Assembly (NCBI GenBank): GCA_001910725.1
Contig: MJGA01000007.1
Span: 992,001-1,056,000, forward strand
Origin: Phanerodontia chrysosporium
Lineage: Eukaryota > Basidiomycota > Agaricomycetes > Polyporales > Phanerochaetaceae
Direction of reading: 5' to 3'
DNA length: 64,000 bases
Positions 48,901 through 61,464 of this stretch are shown in pieces. Both the position numbers and the translations under genes were made by a program. Numbering within the stretch: position 1 is the first letter of the stretch; each line of letters begins with the position of its first letter. Under the pieces are notes generated by a model, which made no database searches, was not told the DNA's origin, and saw nothing but the letters and a program-made list of their open reading frames with translations.

Positions 48901-49934
48901 CACGACCGATGGACATGCGCATGAGTCGCAGTCGTATCTCGGCGGGAGCGGACCTCAAGGAGCTTCAAGCGCAAGCACTTGCGCAGCGCGGTGTCAAAGT
49001 GAAATCCCCACCTCCCGTGCCCACTGTGCCCGATGCCTATAGGGATGCACAACAGCTACCAAGTCCTAGTCAGTCCACGGCATCGGAGACGCCAGCTGTG
49101 ACGGTGACCACAGAGCCAGAGTCGCTGTCGGATGAACCGGCCTCCCAGCCTGCTCATGCTGCAAGTGTGACGAATGAGAACGAGGGTACGCAAGAAGCTT
49201 CGCTCGATTACTCGAACATCCCCCAACCTCCCACCGCCGAACAAGTGGTCGACTTCTCAAGTATCCCTCCCCCGCCTCCTCTAGCGCCACGTTCGCCCGA
49301 AGCACATATGTCAGCGGACGCACCACCTTCGTTCAAGGAACCGCCACCAGAGCATGACGACTTCCCGCCCCGCCCGATGTTCAAGGAGCCCCCACCTGAG
49401 CCCGATTCTCCCGAAGCACCCCGCTTCCCTGAGCCTCAGCTAGCGTCTCCCGCTCGGCCAGACTCGCCGGAGCTCCCTATGCCATCATTCAAGGAACCGC
49501 CTCCCGAGCCTGTCTCACCACCAGCCATGTCGCCGAACGCGCCCAGCCCTGGCGGTGCAAGCCGCGCAGCCTCCCCGAGGGTCACCTCACCTGCATCACG
49601 GAGCGTCTCTCCCACGAAGGCGTCGCTTTCGAGGCATTCCTCTGTCACGAGTAACACTAGCGGTGCCAGCCCGAGCACCCGTGGACCGCGCATGGCGGCC
49701 CGCGGCCCTCGCCCAAGTGGAGGTGGCTCTGTCAGCAGCATGGTGAGCAACTTCAACAACCGCGCGTCCATTAGCAGCACCGCCGGTATCGCGCGCCCCG
49801 CGAGTCCTGGCACGGCCATGGCCAGGTCGCCGTCGCGCCCGACGAGCCAGGTGAAACGTAGCAGTGCGGGTCGTGCGTCTGCCTTCGAGCGCAGGACGAT
49901 GCACAGCGACGCAGAGGACGAGATTGTCCAATGA
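45902..49934 (+). CDS. F-BAR / DEP / RhoGAP protein (Rgd2-like)
   Basis: Cortical Rho-GTPase regulator related to yeast Rgd2 and fission-yeast Rga7/Rga8-type proteins. The N-terminal F-BAR runs from LPLTFQNSFWTQDYRSGLEVLF through KYKERLSSTRANLLEGF-like helices to VANLKNNYVNKTHKADELEDE. A DEP domain interrupts it (PLLGEYQDAFTGEEFTMWLRE..QGLLRRLGELGNEYENADDAFYQF). The second half of the F-BAR follows (YRVAVRKLDRQRLGLEERIEDAL), then the RhoGAP region (IPPVLTALLGALSEAYGKL, APVIASAVKLWTLELDPPL, LPRIHLLVLDTLLKHL, NKLAFSLGR). The position of the usual arginine finger reads WIYEVPL, with no Arg. A Pro-rich tail carries four SFKEPPPE/MFKEPPPE-type repeats near 49330-49510, likely SH3 or polarity-factor docking. 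The stop is at 49934. Confidence 0.82.
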
Positions 49935-50950
49935 AGAGTAGGCTCTCCCAGTGTTTCGGGGATAACATCAGTATGATATGCCTTTATGCCTCAGTTCCTT
50001 TCGTAGATGGTCTGCTGGATGGAAGTACGCCTATCTAACTATATTGCCAATGATCATGCTATTCTGTATGCTACCCTGGCTGCATTTTGTTGGCCGAATC
50101 TCTCTGGATCAGCGCTGCGATGTTTCAAAGTTTGCCGCCTCGACAGTGCATGCAGTAGCCGCGAATGACTTTACAAGAGGTTTCTAGCCCGCTCCGATCA
50201 GCCCTATGAGCTGCTGACGCACTAGTACGTACCTGAGCTCACGGTGAATGCCTCTAGACCATTCATAGCTGCGGTTGAACAGGAGCTCTCCCCGAGACGA
50301 CAACTTTGATGCTGCCGCCAGTCACAATACGTAGAAGAGGAGCTAGCTACGATCGCATGGGCTCGGCGTACACATGACATGGTGGTGACGCACATGCACA
50401 GACACCCTCGCCCGCCTGTGGCCGGGGCCGAGTGGGATGTGCTGGCGAGCGTGCACGTTTTCGGTGTACAAACTGCGAGGATGATTGGCGGAGTCGGAGT
50501 GTGATGGGATGATGAGAATGGCCGGGTCCTGGGTGGTCCCTAGCGCACCAGCTGGAGGAGACCCTGCTTACGGCCTGCTTATTGATGACCCATAGCGCGC
50601 ATCACGGAATTGGCTCGTCCATTCTGCGAGGCAGGGCTAGTGATCACACTTATCTGTTCACCACCTTCGTTAGCGACCGCTCGGGACGGATGTGCTCAGG
50701 GCGACCACTGCCCAGACGCCCTGATGGACCAATACAAAGGCTCCTCAGCTTCCGGAAAATGTCTTCTTGACGCGAGGTGTTCCCCCCAGGGCATTGAAAT
50801 TGCAGGGACCTGGTCCGGAAGTTCACCAGCATTCCCAATACCCCTCTCCCTAGGTCGAGCACCGCGGTTGACACGAGTGAGAATGCCCCGTTCTCGCGTG
50901 TGATACTGACTATTGAGTTGCTGATATCTGCTTGCAGCCTTGTTAACGAT
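49935..50950. other. Intergenic spacer, nothing recognised
   Basis: 3' flank of the F-BAR/RhoGAP gene and upstream region of the amidase gene. Short open frames only, without family features. Confidence 0.5.
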
Positions 50951-53528
50951 ATGTGGCCCTTCACCTCTTCTTCGTGGAAGGCCATTGCACAGCAAAAGGT
51001 CGAGGAGCGGGCGCAGGCCCTCCAAAGCGCTCTTCCCGCCTCTCCAGAGCAGTCGCTCTACTTGGCGGCATCAGGTGAGCACTGGTGCTTGCTCCGGGAC
51101 TGAATGCCACTTACCACGAGCTGTCGCACTTCCGTGTCGCCCCGCCAGCCTCTGAGATCGTGCAGCGCATTGGAGCCGGGGAATGGACCGCCTCGGAGGT
51201 TCTTGAGGCCTACATCTCCCGCGCATTCCTGGCCCAACAGGCCACAAATTGCTTGACAGAAGGTCTGTTACCGAAGCCGCTAGCTTCGTGTGTCGAGGCA
51301 CCTGACTGACGCGGATCGTTCCTTTCCTTCCGTTTTGTCTATGCGTTGACCGCACCTGATACGACTGTCGGCCGGACCGACCGGGTGCTGTAGTTCTCTT
51401 TGACGAAGCCCGACAGCAAGCCCACACTCTTGACGAGTACATGCGGAGCACGAAGAAGCTCAAGGGTCCACTGCATGGTGTGCCTGTCAGCTTCAAGGAT
51501 GTCTGTACGTTGCCGCGCTTCAGTCTGGAACTCACATGGACCGATCACATACTGACGTTCGTTGTGCGTCTACAGACGATATCGCCGGCTATGATTCATG
51601 TATGGGACATACCAGCGAGGCGCATAAGCCGGCAGTAACAGATGCAGAGGTGCGTCCCACGCAGCTGTAAAGTTTCAGCCTCGGGCTGGGAGCCCAGAGC
51701 TTGCTCCTTTGTCGCTGCGGAGCGTTCTCATGCGCTCGCTCGGCGACGGCTGGAGGCTTTCAATTTCTGGGCCGATCATTCACCGCATAGATTACGCTGA
51801 TACCATTGCCCGATAGCTGGTCAGGCTTGTCCGAGAGGCAGGCGGCATTCCCATAGTGAAGACGAATGTCCCACAGACCCTGATGTTCTTCGAATGCGTT
51901 AATCCGACGTGGGGCCGGACGCTCAACCCGTACAGTGCCAACCACACGTCGGGCGGCTCGAGCGGCGGGGAGGGTGCGCTGCTCGCCATGGACGGCAGCG
52001 CACTCGGATGGGGCAGCGACATTGGTGGAAGCCTTCGGATCCCGGCAAGCTTCTGTGGCATCTTCTCCCTGAAGCCAGGCTACGGCAGGCTCTCTACGGG
52101 CGGCGTGAAAGGTCTTGACTCCACTCTGCTATGCTGGACTAGTTCCTGACTAGTGATCTGCAGAAAATATGCCTGGATTCGATGCCGTGAAGACCGTGAT
52201 GGGACCTATGGCGCGGTGAGTGTTTGCAACCAGGAGAATACACCGTGAAACTGACGTCTATTGCTCGTCTCAGCTGCGTAGCGGATATCGAACTGGCATG
52301 TCGTATCAGCTTCGGGCAGCAAAGTGAGAACTACGATCCAGCGCCCATCCCATACCGAGACGTCAAGTTGCGCGAGAAGCTTAGGTTCGGGTATTACATC
52401 AACGGTAAGAAATGTTATGTGACGCGCTGCATTGTACTCGACTTATCGCTCCTCCAGATGGTTTCGTCAAGAGCTCCCCAGCGTCTCAGCGAGCTGTTCT
52501 CCAGACCGTAGAGGCGCTACGAAGAGAAGGGCACGAGTGCATCGAATTCGTTGTGCCAGATAGTGAGTCCATTCGACGAGGAGAAGAATCTTGTGCTCAC
52601 AGATTCATACTAGTGGTCAAGGCACTCAGCATCTTCTTATCCCTTACACTAGCTGACGGCAACAAAACGCTCTTCTCGCCGATTGGGCAAGACCCCAGAG
52701 TAAGTGCTCTCGTTTTTACCATGTCTCTTCAGGACTGAACCGCTAGCGATAGCAATCAGAACTGACCACCATGGCCATAGGCCCTGAATTATACGGTGAG
52801 GCACAGGTTGTGGTCAAAACCGGCTGGTAGGCTTACGGTGGCATCCCGACGCAGGATGGACACGATCACTTGTTTCTTGGATCCTACGGAACGTCATGGG
52901 GGACGCAGCTTTTGCGGACATCATGAACGTCTGCAAGCCGACCACCGTGAACGAGTTTTGGTCGCTGGTGGATCAACAGAAGGGGTTCGTGCGCAGATTC
53001 TATAGGGAGGTAAGTCAATTTCATGATGCGGGCATACATCTGGCCTTACTGTATCGCCTGGTAGGTTTGGGAGAAGTACGAATTCGACGGCGTCATTGCC
53101 CCTGTTCTCGCCATTCCTCCGCTACCCCATCAGTAAGCATTAGCAGCCTTACATTGCTATCATGATCTTGAGCACCCTGTTCTAGATCTGTGGCATACAT
53201 CGCGTCTCTGGCCTGCGCGTCCCTCCTGTACAACGTGGTTGACAGCCCCGTTGGCACCGTCCCCGTTACGAGAGTAGACCCATCCCTCGACAGGCTCACA
53301 GACGAATGGAGGAATCAGCCAGTGAACAGTTCCCCCGTGCTCGAGGGGTTACTGTACAAGGGCGACAAGGCCTTCTACAACGTCGAGCAGATGGCGGGGT
53401 TGCCTATCGGCGTGCAAGTTGTTGGTAAGAAATGGGAAGAGGAGAAGGTCATAGAAATGATGAAGATCGTCGATAATGCTCTTGGAAAGAGGAGCTTCGG
53501 GCCCGGTTCTTGGCAAGCAAAGGCATGA
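50951..53528 (+). CDS. Amidase-signature hydrolase (acetamidase / fatty-acid-amide-hydrolase type)
   Basis: Hydrolyses carboxylic amides to acid and ammonia with a Ser-Ser-Lys triad. The catalytic Lys is in GVPVSFKDVYDIAGYDS, the middle Ser in HTSGGSSGGEGALLAMDGS, and the nucleophile region is GWGSDIGGSLRIPASFCGIF. Downstream blocks include DAVKTVMGPMAR, LRNVMGDAAFADIMN, YEFDGVIAPVLAIPP, YNVVDSPVGTVPVTRV and AGLPIGVQVVGKKW near the C-terminus (TGA at 53526-53528). The gene is split by about nine introns. The first junction (near 51075-51120) is not clean, because the next exon ELSHFRVAPPASEIVQRI does not join in phase with standard sites. The N-terminal MWPFTSSSWKAIAQQKVEERAQ is typical of long fungal members. 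The exact substrate is unknown. Confidence 0.85.
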
Positions 53529-53681
53529 TTCGCGGATATGACATATACCCTCATATTCCCTGTATGTATAAGTACACCCTAATGCCTGTCAAATTGGAGT
53601 CAAAATAATGCATTGTATTCTTCTTCCGTATGGAAGCATGGTCGCAATATCATTCAAAGCGGCCAGCACGTCTGTCTGCCC

Positions 53682-54076
53682 TCAGCTGGGCCATCTGGAC
53701 AGATGCAGTGAGACTCCGAATTGAAGGAGTGAAGCAAGTAGGGTGCGCACCCATGCCCGCTTGCATTCGCGGTATGCAGCAAAGTAGGCCGAGCATCTGT
53801 CTCGGTCATAGTCGTACTTATCCATACATGCATAGGAAGCCTTTGCGGCCTTCTCGCACGGACTAGGAGAGGGTTGAATGAGGTGTCGTCCGCAACATGA
53901 CGAGGGACCGGAGATCGTACTCAACGAATTTCGTATGCGGACGGTCCTTCCTAGGACTCAGATACCGTCAGAGCGAATCTGTAGAAGTGTAGGCACACCT
54001 TATTGAACTTCTCTTGATATGGAACTGGCTTTACATTGGCCGACGGGTGCGGCAGGTCGTTCTCTGCGTCCGACAT
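53682..54076 (-). CDS. COX23: Twin CX9C mitochondrial protein Cox23
   Basis: Small intermembrane-space protein needed for cytochrome c oxidase assembly and copper homeostasis, imported by the Mia40 relay. Exon 1 (54076-53997) gives MSDAENDLPHPSANVKPVPYQ. Exon 2 (53862-53682) gives the coiled-coil-helix fold CEKAAKASYAC and CSAYFAAYREC, two exact C-x9-C motifs. Together 86 aa. The exon 1 donor is the second of two overlapping GT choices, picked because only it keeps the frame. The C-terminal tail may instead be altered by a 35-nt intron after CKRAW, which I think unlikely. The gene is divergent from U2AF2 with 244 bp between start codons. Confidence 0.82.
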
Positions 54077-54320
54077 GAGCGGCAAGAGTGAAGTGATCAA
54101 CGACGCGCTTCCGTTTGAGCTTGCGCTTACCTTTGATTGATCAGAGGAGTAAGTAGAAAAGAAGTGTAGTAAGCAACGGTAAGCCTCAGTATCTTACCCC
54201 CGTTCAAATGAGCTTGAACGAAACACGTAGGCGTCTATCATCCCCCGCTTTCAACTCCCACGTCCATCTTCTCGCCCACTGTAACTCTGCACCTCATCGT
54301 TGGAGAAAGCTAAGGACATA

Positions 54321-56418
54321 ATGGACGACGGTGGTAAGTCATTTCTTATCTATATACCAATCGCTTTTTCACTTGGCGGCAGGCATGAGAACCAAAGACC
54401 GCGAAGGTGATTGTTTAATTCCACCTCTCGGCTTTCCTTTCTCTGGAGAACGACAAGCTCATGGTGCTTCTCTCCATCGCACCATAGCGTTTATCTTCTT
54501 CAGCTAGCTTTCCTCGCTTTGCCTGCGCCGCGTCGCACTCGTCACCGGCCCTCGCTCCGTCATGTCACTAACAGATCCAGACACCTGCGAGCCCAGTCGA
54601 TACTCACACAAACCTTTATCCATTTTATTCTAGCAGACCGCTACAGCGAGAGGCATCGCTCAAGGCACGAAGACAGGGACCACTCCCACCGCTCTCATGG
54701 GGACGGCCACCGCGAGCACCGCGACAGAGACCGGGACCGCTATGAGTCGAGGCGCCACGGAGATCGTGACAGAGACTACCGTGACAGAGATGTCCGCGAG
54801 CGCGACAGGGATAGGGATCGGGAGAGATACGGACGCGGGCGGGACGATTTTGAGCGTCCTCCTCGCGACGACCACCGCAGAAGAGAGCACCGTGGAAGGG
54901 ACGATGATGCCGGCCATGGTCGTCGTGGAAGGGGGGACGATGACGAACGAAGGGGGCGTGGCAAACATCGCGAGGGGTTAGGAACGCCCGAGCGGAGGTC
55001 TCCTACGCCTCCCGATGCGGTTCCTCTGTCTCAGAGGAAGCGAAAGGCCAGTGGGTGGGACGTCCACGCTCCAGGTTATGAGCAGTATACTGCCATGCAG
55101 GCTAAGCAAACAGGTGTGTATCTTGTTGTTCAGTGACGTGCGTGGGCTCACCGAATTTTAGGTCTGTTCAATCTGCCGGGTGCTAACAGGACCCAGATAC
55201 CTCCCATTCTCGCGGTTCCTGGGCTCCCGCCACCGATGCCAGTGCAGAGCTTCGGTATGGGTATGGGCGTAAACCCGAATCTCTCCAGGCAGTCGCGGCG
55301 TCTGTACATTGGAAGCATTACTCCAGAAATCAACGAGCAGAACCTCGCAGACTTCTTCAACGAGAAAATGAAGGAGATGAACATTGGCACAGGCGCGCCT
55401 GGAAATCCTGTGCTCGCTGTGCAATGTAATTATGAGAAGAACTATGCCTTCGTCGAAGTGAGTGATCGCAGAACAATGCTACTGCTCTTGCTGACAGTCG
55501 GTTTTTTCTACTTAGTTCCGTAGTGCAGAAGATGCCACCGCCGCAATGGCCTTCGACGGCATTATCTTCTTGAACGGTCCACTCAAGATTCGCAGGCCTA
55601 AGGATTATGGCGGCCCGGAGAACATGGCACCGAGCATGCACGTCCCAGGCGTTGTCTCCACCAACGTTCCCGACTCCATCAATAAGGTATTCGTCGGCGG
55701 CTTGCCAACTTACCTCAACGAAGAGCAGGTTATGGAGCTCTTGAAGAGCTTCGGCGAGCTCAAGGCGTTCAACCTCGTTCGCGAAAATGGCAACGGCCCG
55801 TCGAAGGGTTTCGCCTTCTTCGAGTATGTCGACCCAGCCGTCACGGACGTCGCCATCCAATCCCTCAACGAAATGGAGCTCGGCGACAAGTATCTCGTCG
55901 TCCAGCGGGCTTCCGTGGGCGCGAAGAATGGACAGATCCCCCCGCAGGCTCTCTATCCCGCCGAGATCCCGAAACCAATCCTTCCCGTTGGCGACCTCGA
56001 GGGTACCGAAGCTCGTATCTTGCTCATGTTGAACATGGTCGTCCCAGAAGACCTTGTAGACGATCAGGAGTACGCAGATATCTATGAGGATGTCAAGGAA
56101 GAATGCGAGAAATACGGGCGCGTAGAAGACCTGCGTATTCCTCGCCCCATCAAGAAAGACAAGGCTAAATGGGGAGAGAGCGGCCTCGACCCCCTGTCTG
56201 CTCAACGCGCCGACGAGGCCGCTGGCGTTGGTCGTGTCTACGTGAAGTTCGCCGAGTCGGAAGCTGCGAAGAGGGCGCTGAAGGCTCTCGCGGGACGTAG
56301 CTTTGCTGGGCGAAGCATCATCGCTACCCTCCTCGATGACAATAGCCAGACAACTCCCCCACTTAACCTCATCTTCGCACCCCAGCCCGAGGCGCCGCCC
56401 CCGCTTCCCCAGGACTGA
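54321..56418 (+). CDS. Splicing factor U2AF large subunit
   Basis: Recognises the polypyrimidine tract at 3' splice sites and recruits the U2 snRNP; here it would bind the Arg-Trp motifs of SF3B1, also encoded in this window. Two tiny first exons (MDDGG, MRTKDRE) lead over a 226-nt intron into an extreme Arg/Asp/His-rich RS-like stretch (RDRDRDRYESRRHGDRDRD). RRM1 starts RRLYIGSITPEINEQNLADFF with RNP1 KNYAFVEFRS. RRM2 has NKVFVGGLPTYLNEEQV and SKGFAFFEYVD. The C-terminal UHM starts LLMLNMVVPEDLVDD and has the GRVYVKFAESEAAKRAL and GRSFAGRSIIATLL end. The fungal C-terminal extension ends PPPLPQD. Confidence 0.93.
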
Positions 56419-57666
56419 TATCGACATCTCGTGCTTGCTATGTAATTTCGTGCGTAGCCATGATCTCTTTCCAAAATGGGTCGACAATAAATGTGCATGC
56501 TTCGCATGACGAGATTCGTTCGACGGTGTTTCGGGGGCATAGATCTTCATCTCTACCACCAGCAGGCGGTGAGTGCGAAATCCAGAAGCACACCTCTGAT
56601 GTACCGTGGTTCCCACCCTCTGCCGATCGCCGCCTGGGCCGTGGTAGTTCACCTTACTTCGAGGCAAATACCTTTTCTGACTGGTAAGACTTCTGATGCG
56701 ATTTCTTTGGTGACTGTCAGCCATGCACTTTCGAGCTATGATACTCCCTCTCACCAGCGTGCTGGCCCCGACGCGGCTTAGGGACTATTGATTCGGACAA
56801 GCGCATTTGGTCACTAATCGAGATCTAACACCCGATGGTGTTTCAGGCATTTCATGGGTCCGACCGCGTCATATCCCATATCTTTCGATTGCGGTTGTGC
56901 GTACCCCAGTAGGTGCTGTGGATCTTTCATGCAGAAGATTTGACAACTCATTAGGATTCGCAGAGCCATCCGGCGACGCTTCGACAGGAACTTGGGGTGA
57001 GTTTCGACCATGGCCGGCCATGGTACCCTGCCACCTACGAGGTTGGCGCAGGAGCACTGGATGACCGCCCTGAACCATGCGCATCCAGCTGTTAATCAGG
57101 GCGGTACACACCGGTTGCGAAGTGGTCCCCGGTCCGCACTCTACGGATGTAACGCAGGATGTCTTCGATCGAGGCCGTGTCATGCGCGAGTGTCTGGGCT
57201 AGCACGGACCGCGAATCAGCAGACCGTTCTTACTTTACTTGCTCCCGCAAGTGTTTCGTCCAACCCCAGCAGCTGACTCGGGCCGCGAAATGGGGCACGC
57301 CCACATTCCGCCGGCGCAGGTAGGCGCACTTTGTCTTCCTGATTTTCCTGTGGGCGTTGTCGATAGCCTAGCGCAGGAGAGATCCAGCTGGTGCGGTGGC
57401 TCCAGTGTCCTCGATCGCGATCGCAGACTGCCTCTGGCCTCCGAGATTCCTTCGCGAAGCACGCTGCTGGCGGGCTTGCCGACGGCAAGCACCACTGTGC
57501 TGGGTCCGCGGACAGCGTATACCTTCTCATCGTGCGGTGGTGCCGGAGGTGAGCACGTTCCGAGTGGACAGACGTCCCGTATGCGTGCTCCTCTCTCCTT
57601 GACCACCACCCCATTCCCCGACCCGCCGCCCGCCTCATGCGGATACCCAACGGGGCGGACCTGCAT
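56419..57666. other. Intergenic region with unassigned open frames
   Basis: Two long open frames overlap antisense to each other (plus 57239-57670, minus 57666-57235, both 143 codons). Neither shows a domain, signal peptide or credible splice partner. On the minus strand, 57070-57200 has a short protein-like patch (LAHDTASIEDILRYIRRV), but stop codons surround it. I call no gene here; decayed coding sequence is possible. Confidence 0.4.
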
Positions 57667-59292
57667 ATGATGCCCAATGTGCGGGACCTCGACGACCTCA
57701 GGCTATTTCGTTCATTCAACTGTGAGTTCAGTCGGGCGTTAAGGGGATGCAACTGAAGGTTGTGGATCCAGTGGCGCACATAGCCTTCTTGCTCTATGAC
57801 TACTGTGAGTGGATGCAGTCGCCCGCCTCCTGATGTTTTCGACCCTAACTCTACTTGTAACAGGTTTGACCATTTCGGACGAAGTCAGTGATAGTAAGCA
57901 CGTCAATCGAGCGAGCAATTGATCATTGAACAGGTCCACTACATTTGGAAGGGCAAGTGGACAACAGGGCGTATACTATTTCTCCTTGTACGTAGCCCTC
58001 TTCACGAGGAGAATTCCGCACTCAATTCTCCCTATTACTTGCATAGCTTCGATACACTACGTGAGCCATACATACAGCATAGTGGCTTATGTTGCGAACT
58101 CTCAATTGGTTTGACTTCGCAGAATCGTACAGATAATGTGAGTCGTTTCGCTGTCATGACCGTCACACACACTTATGCGCTCGCCGCTGCAGACTTTCAA
58201 CTACCGGTAAGCCGTGCACAACTCGTTGCTGGGTCCGTCTAACAATTTGGAACTGCAGCCTCACTAACAGACGGGCCTTCTGAAGCAGTAAGTCTCAGCA
58301 CAGCTCACAGACATAGGCTCACTGACAGCGAGACGTAGTTGTGGGCTGATTCTGCACAGTCGTAGCGGGAGAGTGCTGAAAAAGTTCGATACAGCTGCCA
58401 ATTCGACTACTTCTACTGTGGGTACAGCATCGTCGCAACGCAGGCGATTTTCAGCAGCAAGTCCTTCTGTGCCGTACGTTCCACGGGGCTGGCGCGCTCA
58501 CAAAAGCACACAGCTATCCTCATCCTGCGGTTGTCCGCACTGTACCAAGGCAGACCGCTCTTCAGAAGAACGCTATTCGCCGTATTGGGACTGGAGATAG
58601 TAGTCGCCATCGTCATGGTTGGTCTCACGACCGTCCGCCTGAGGCGTAAGCACCCTTGCCTTCCAGCAGCCGCCCGCTGCCGCTGAACATATCTTGTCAT
58701 CGTAGCCACGCGAGACTCGGTCGCAGTCCTGGTGTGCATGCCAGGCGATTGGCCGCAGTATGCATGGGCGTGCTGGGTGCCTGCGACGGCGATGGAGAGC
58801 CTCCTCTTCCTGCTCGCGCTCGGCAAGTCCGTCGAGGTGCTGCTCTCGCGAGACGCGTACAAGCCGGAGCTGCTCGTGCTGCTGCTGCGCGACTCGATGT
58901 TGTGCTACGGCGCCGTGCTCGCCGCGCTCGTGCCGAACCTCGTGCTGTGGATATGTGCGCGGGTGCGTAGAGTCTGCTATTGCGGCGACACGAATGCTCA
59001 CCGGGACGTGCAGCCGACTATCCGCGACATCCTGACTGGGTATGCACGCTGTCTCCGCTGTTAGACAGGCAGGCTGACGCGCATCTCTATAGGTCTGTCC
59101 CGGTGCTTCAGACCGTCATCGGGACACGTGTACTGGTGAGCAGCGTGCAACTGCCAACGGGACCCACTCACAACTTTCCCACAGCTGAACATATATGAGG
59201 CGGCAGAAGCAAAAGTCGAATTGCGATGGATAGAAAATGATGATCCAATCTTTGTTCTCGAGATGTCGTATCAGGACCAACATGCGGTTTAG
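57667..59292 (+). CDS. DUF6533-type multi-pass membrane protein
   Basis: Agaricomycete family with about seven predicted membrane helices; function unknown. The N-terminal DUF6533 signature is clear: LKVVDPVAHIAFLLYDY, CLTISDEV, then VHYIWKGKWTTGRILFLL and YVALFTR. Later helices include AILILRLSALYQGRPLFRR, LFAVLGLEIVVAIVMVGL, QYAWACWVPATAMESLLFLL and RDSMLCYGAVLAALVPNLVLWIC. The C-terminus LNIYEAAEAKVELRW ends at TAG 59290-59292. The gene is split into about ten small exons, and several in the 58000-58380 section I could not fix exactly. There is one frame inconsistency near 57985-57990 before YVALF. The start at 57667 (ATGATG) is provisional. Confidence 0.65.
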
Positions 59293-59495
59293 TGGGATTC
59301 CGTTGTGCAAGTAGATACCCAGGACGTTGAATGCAGAGTGGACATGTTCCATCTGTCAGTTCGGAAAGACGTGTCATGATGAGATCGTGTAAGGTCATTA
59401 AGCATGGTACAAGTGGAAAAATCCGGAGCATATTGAGGGAATAATCTGGGCACAAGCTTGTCAGCATAGCTACGAAGTAGCGAGGTTTTCCAGAC

Positions 59496-60808
59496 CTACC
59501 TAAAAGGAAGTGACTTTTGGGTGGGTCTATACTGACCAACGACACGGTCGGACTCGTGGCGCCTCTGGACATAATCCGGCGAGTGGGGATCAAGCTTCCC
59601 TTGCTCTTCCGCTATTAGACAGGTTAGGAACAACGTTCTACACCACATGGAAGAGCACTTACGTGTCGCGGTCCAGAAGTAAATGATCAGGCCGAGGATG
59701 ACGACGGCGAACGCGACGAAGTACAGCCAGTAGACGCGGTAGTGGAAGAGGAAGAGCCCAAAGAGCAGCCGTAGAAGTCGCTCGTGAGCAGGCTGATGTT
59801 GTAGTACGCGGAGGACGCCATGCGGTAGAGGATCGGCGCGACGGTGTAGAGGATGAACATCGCGGCGGTGTACGCGACGAGCAGGCCGATCGTCGCGCCG
59901 TTCCAGCTCGCGGTGGTCATGTCCTTGTGCTCGAGGCCGCGGCCTGGATGCCGTTGATGAGCGTGCCCCACATGCCGAGCTGGCCGACGACCTCGTAGAG
60001 CGGGCTCCGGCGCACGAAGAACTCCTCGGTCGCGTTCGTGAAGCCGTAGAGCGTCGCGCCGACGAGCATGAAGACGTCGCCCTTCGCGCGGCTCAGCGCG
60101 GGCCAGTCCTTGTCCGTCATCTCGTCCGACGCGACGAGCATGCCGAGCCCGCCGACGCACACGACGATACCCGCGAGCTGCGTCCAGTGGTACTTCGGAC
60201 GCATGTACACCCAGCAGAAGAAGATGCAGACGGGGATCGCCCAGGCGTCGAGCAACATGCATGACAGGAGGGTCGTGTATTCGTACGCTTTGACGACGAG
60301 GAAATTGCCTTCGACGTCGCAAGCGGCGAGGATGAAGTACTTCCAGCCATCGCGAAGGATCATCTTGCCCCAGCCTTTGAAGCCGTACTGGTAGATCGTG
60401 TATGGGGTGTAGGTCACGAAGAGCGAGAAGTACCTTGGCCGAGTTAGCGAGTCTAAAACGGTGAGATGGTGCGTGCATTACTCACAGGAACCATGTCTGC
60501 GTGGTCGGGAGCGACCAGTTCCTGTTCACTAACTCCGTCGTCGTGACGTTCGTGCATGTAATGCACAGCGACACGAGCTGGCCCGCGAGCAGCGAGAGAA
60601 TGAAGCGCTTCGTCCACAGGCTCACGAACCGCCTCCACATGCTGCTGAAAAACGCTCCGACGGACGAGTAGTCGATGGGTGGTCTTGTCGGGGCGGCATC
60701 GACCTCGACATTGGCGGGCTCGTCTAGAAAGTCCTTTTTGTCCTCCTGGGACGAGGCAGGGCGCTCGTACGGCGGCGGGCTGAACTCGAGGGGCGTCGGC
60801 GTCGACAT
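59496..60808 (-). CDS. SLC35F1/F2/F6-type solute carrier (DMT superfamily)
   Basis: Ten-helix drug/metabolite-type transporter, related to fungal homologues of human SLC35F; substrate unknown. The cytosolic N-terminus (MSTPTPLEFSPPPYERP) is followed by helices such as FILSLLAGQLVSLCITC, YFSLFVTYTPYTIYQYG, DAWAIPVCIFFCWVYM, HWTQLAGIVVCVGGLGML, KGDVFMLVGATLYGFTNATEE (family-typical), TIGLLVAYTAAMFILYTVA and LYFVAFAVVILGLIIYFW, then a hydrophilic tail ending QKSLPFR (TAG 59498-59496). Two one-base deficits interrupt the frame: at 59938-59939 (GIQAA / GLEHKDM) and within 59766-59770 (SDFYG / LLFGLFLFHY). Both flanks are family-typical, so errors are likelier than inactivation. Confidence 0.87.
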
Positions 60809-61464
60809 CGTCGCGGCGAGCAAAGGCTAGCTGAGGAGCAGCGAGTGTAGCAGACGAGAAACCCTCGCCGCCCTTCGAAGCTTTATCACGGCGTGCCTTG
60901 TGGATTCATTTCGAAAATGACCGTGCAGTTTTCCAGGGCGGGAGAATCAAAGAGCCATGCTAGGCACCGTCCGGTCTTCAAAGGCCTCATTATTGCTCCT
61001 CCGTCTCGATCACACTCACACCACACGTCGATCCCGATCTCGGGTGGTGTTCTCGACTCTCGACAGAGCTCTCTGCTCGCCGTCGAGAGGCTCGAGTACG
61101 CTGTGCAAGAGAGGCCGCGGAGGAGACAATGAGGCACATGTGCGCTGCGTCGGAGGCACATGGACCGGTCCATCACCGCCTGCCAGACAACCTTCGATTA
61201 CGTTCAGCCATCTGTGGACAAGTGCGCCAACTTAACATGCAACAGCGGTGCGGGCTCCAGGGGTGGATGAAGGTTCGATTCGAGTCAATGATGGTGCGTG
61301 CGACATGTACTTTGGAACCAAGACACATATCATGAGAATCGCACAGCACTATTAGGCTTCGTGATATTAAAGTACACAAGACCACAAGTACAGAGAGGAG
61401 GATTGAATATGCTTCCAATGAACGAAACGTTCGCGTGTGGTATACTTCCCAATAGTCCCTTAAT
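60809..61464. other. Intergenic spacer, nothing recognised
   Basis: Upstream region of the SLC35F-type gene and 3' flank of the next gene. No credible open frame. Confidence 0.5.
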
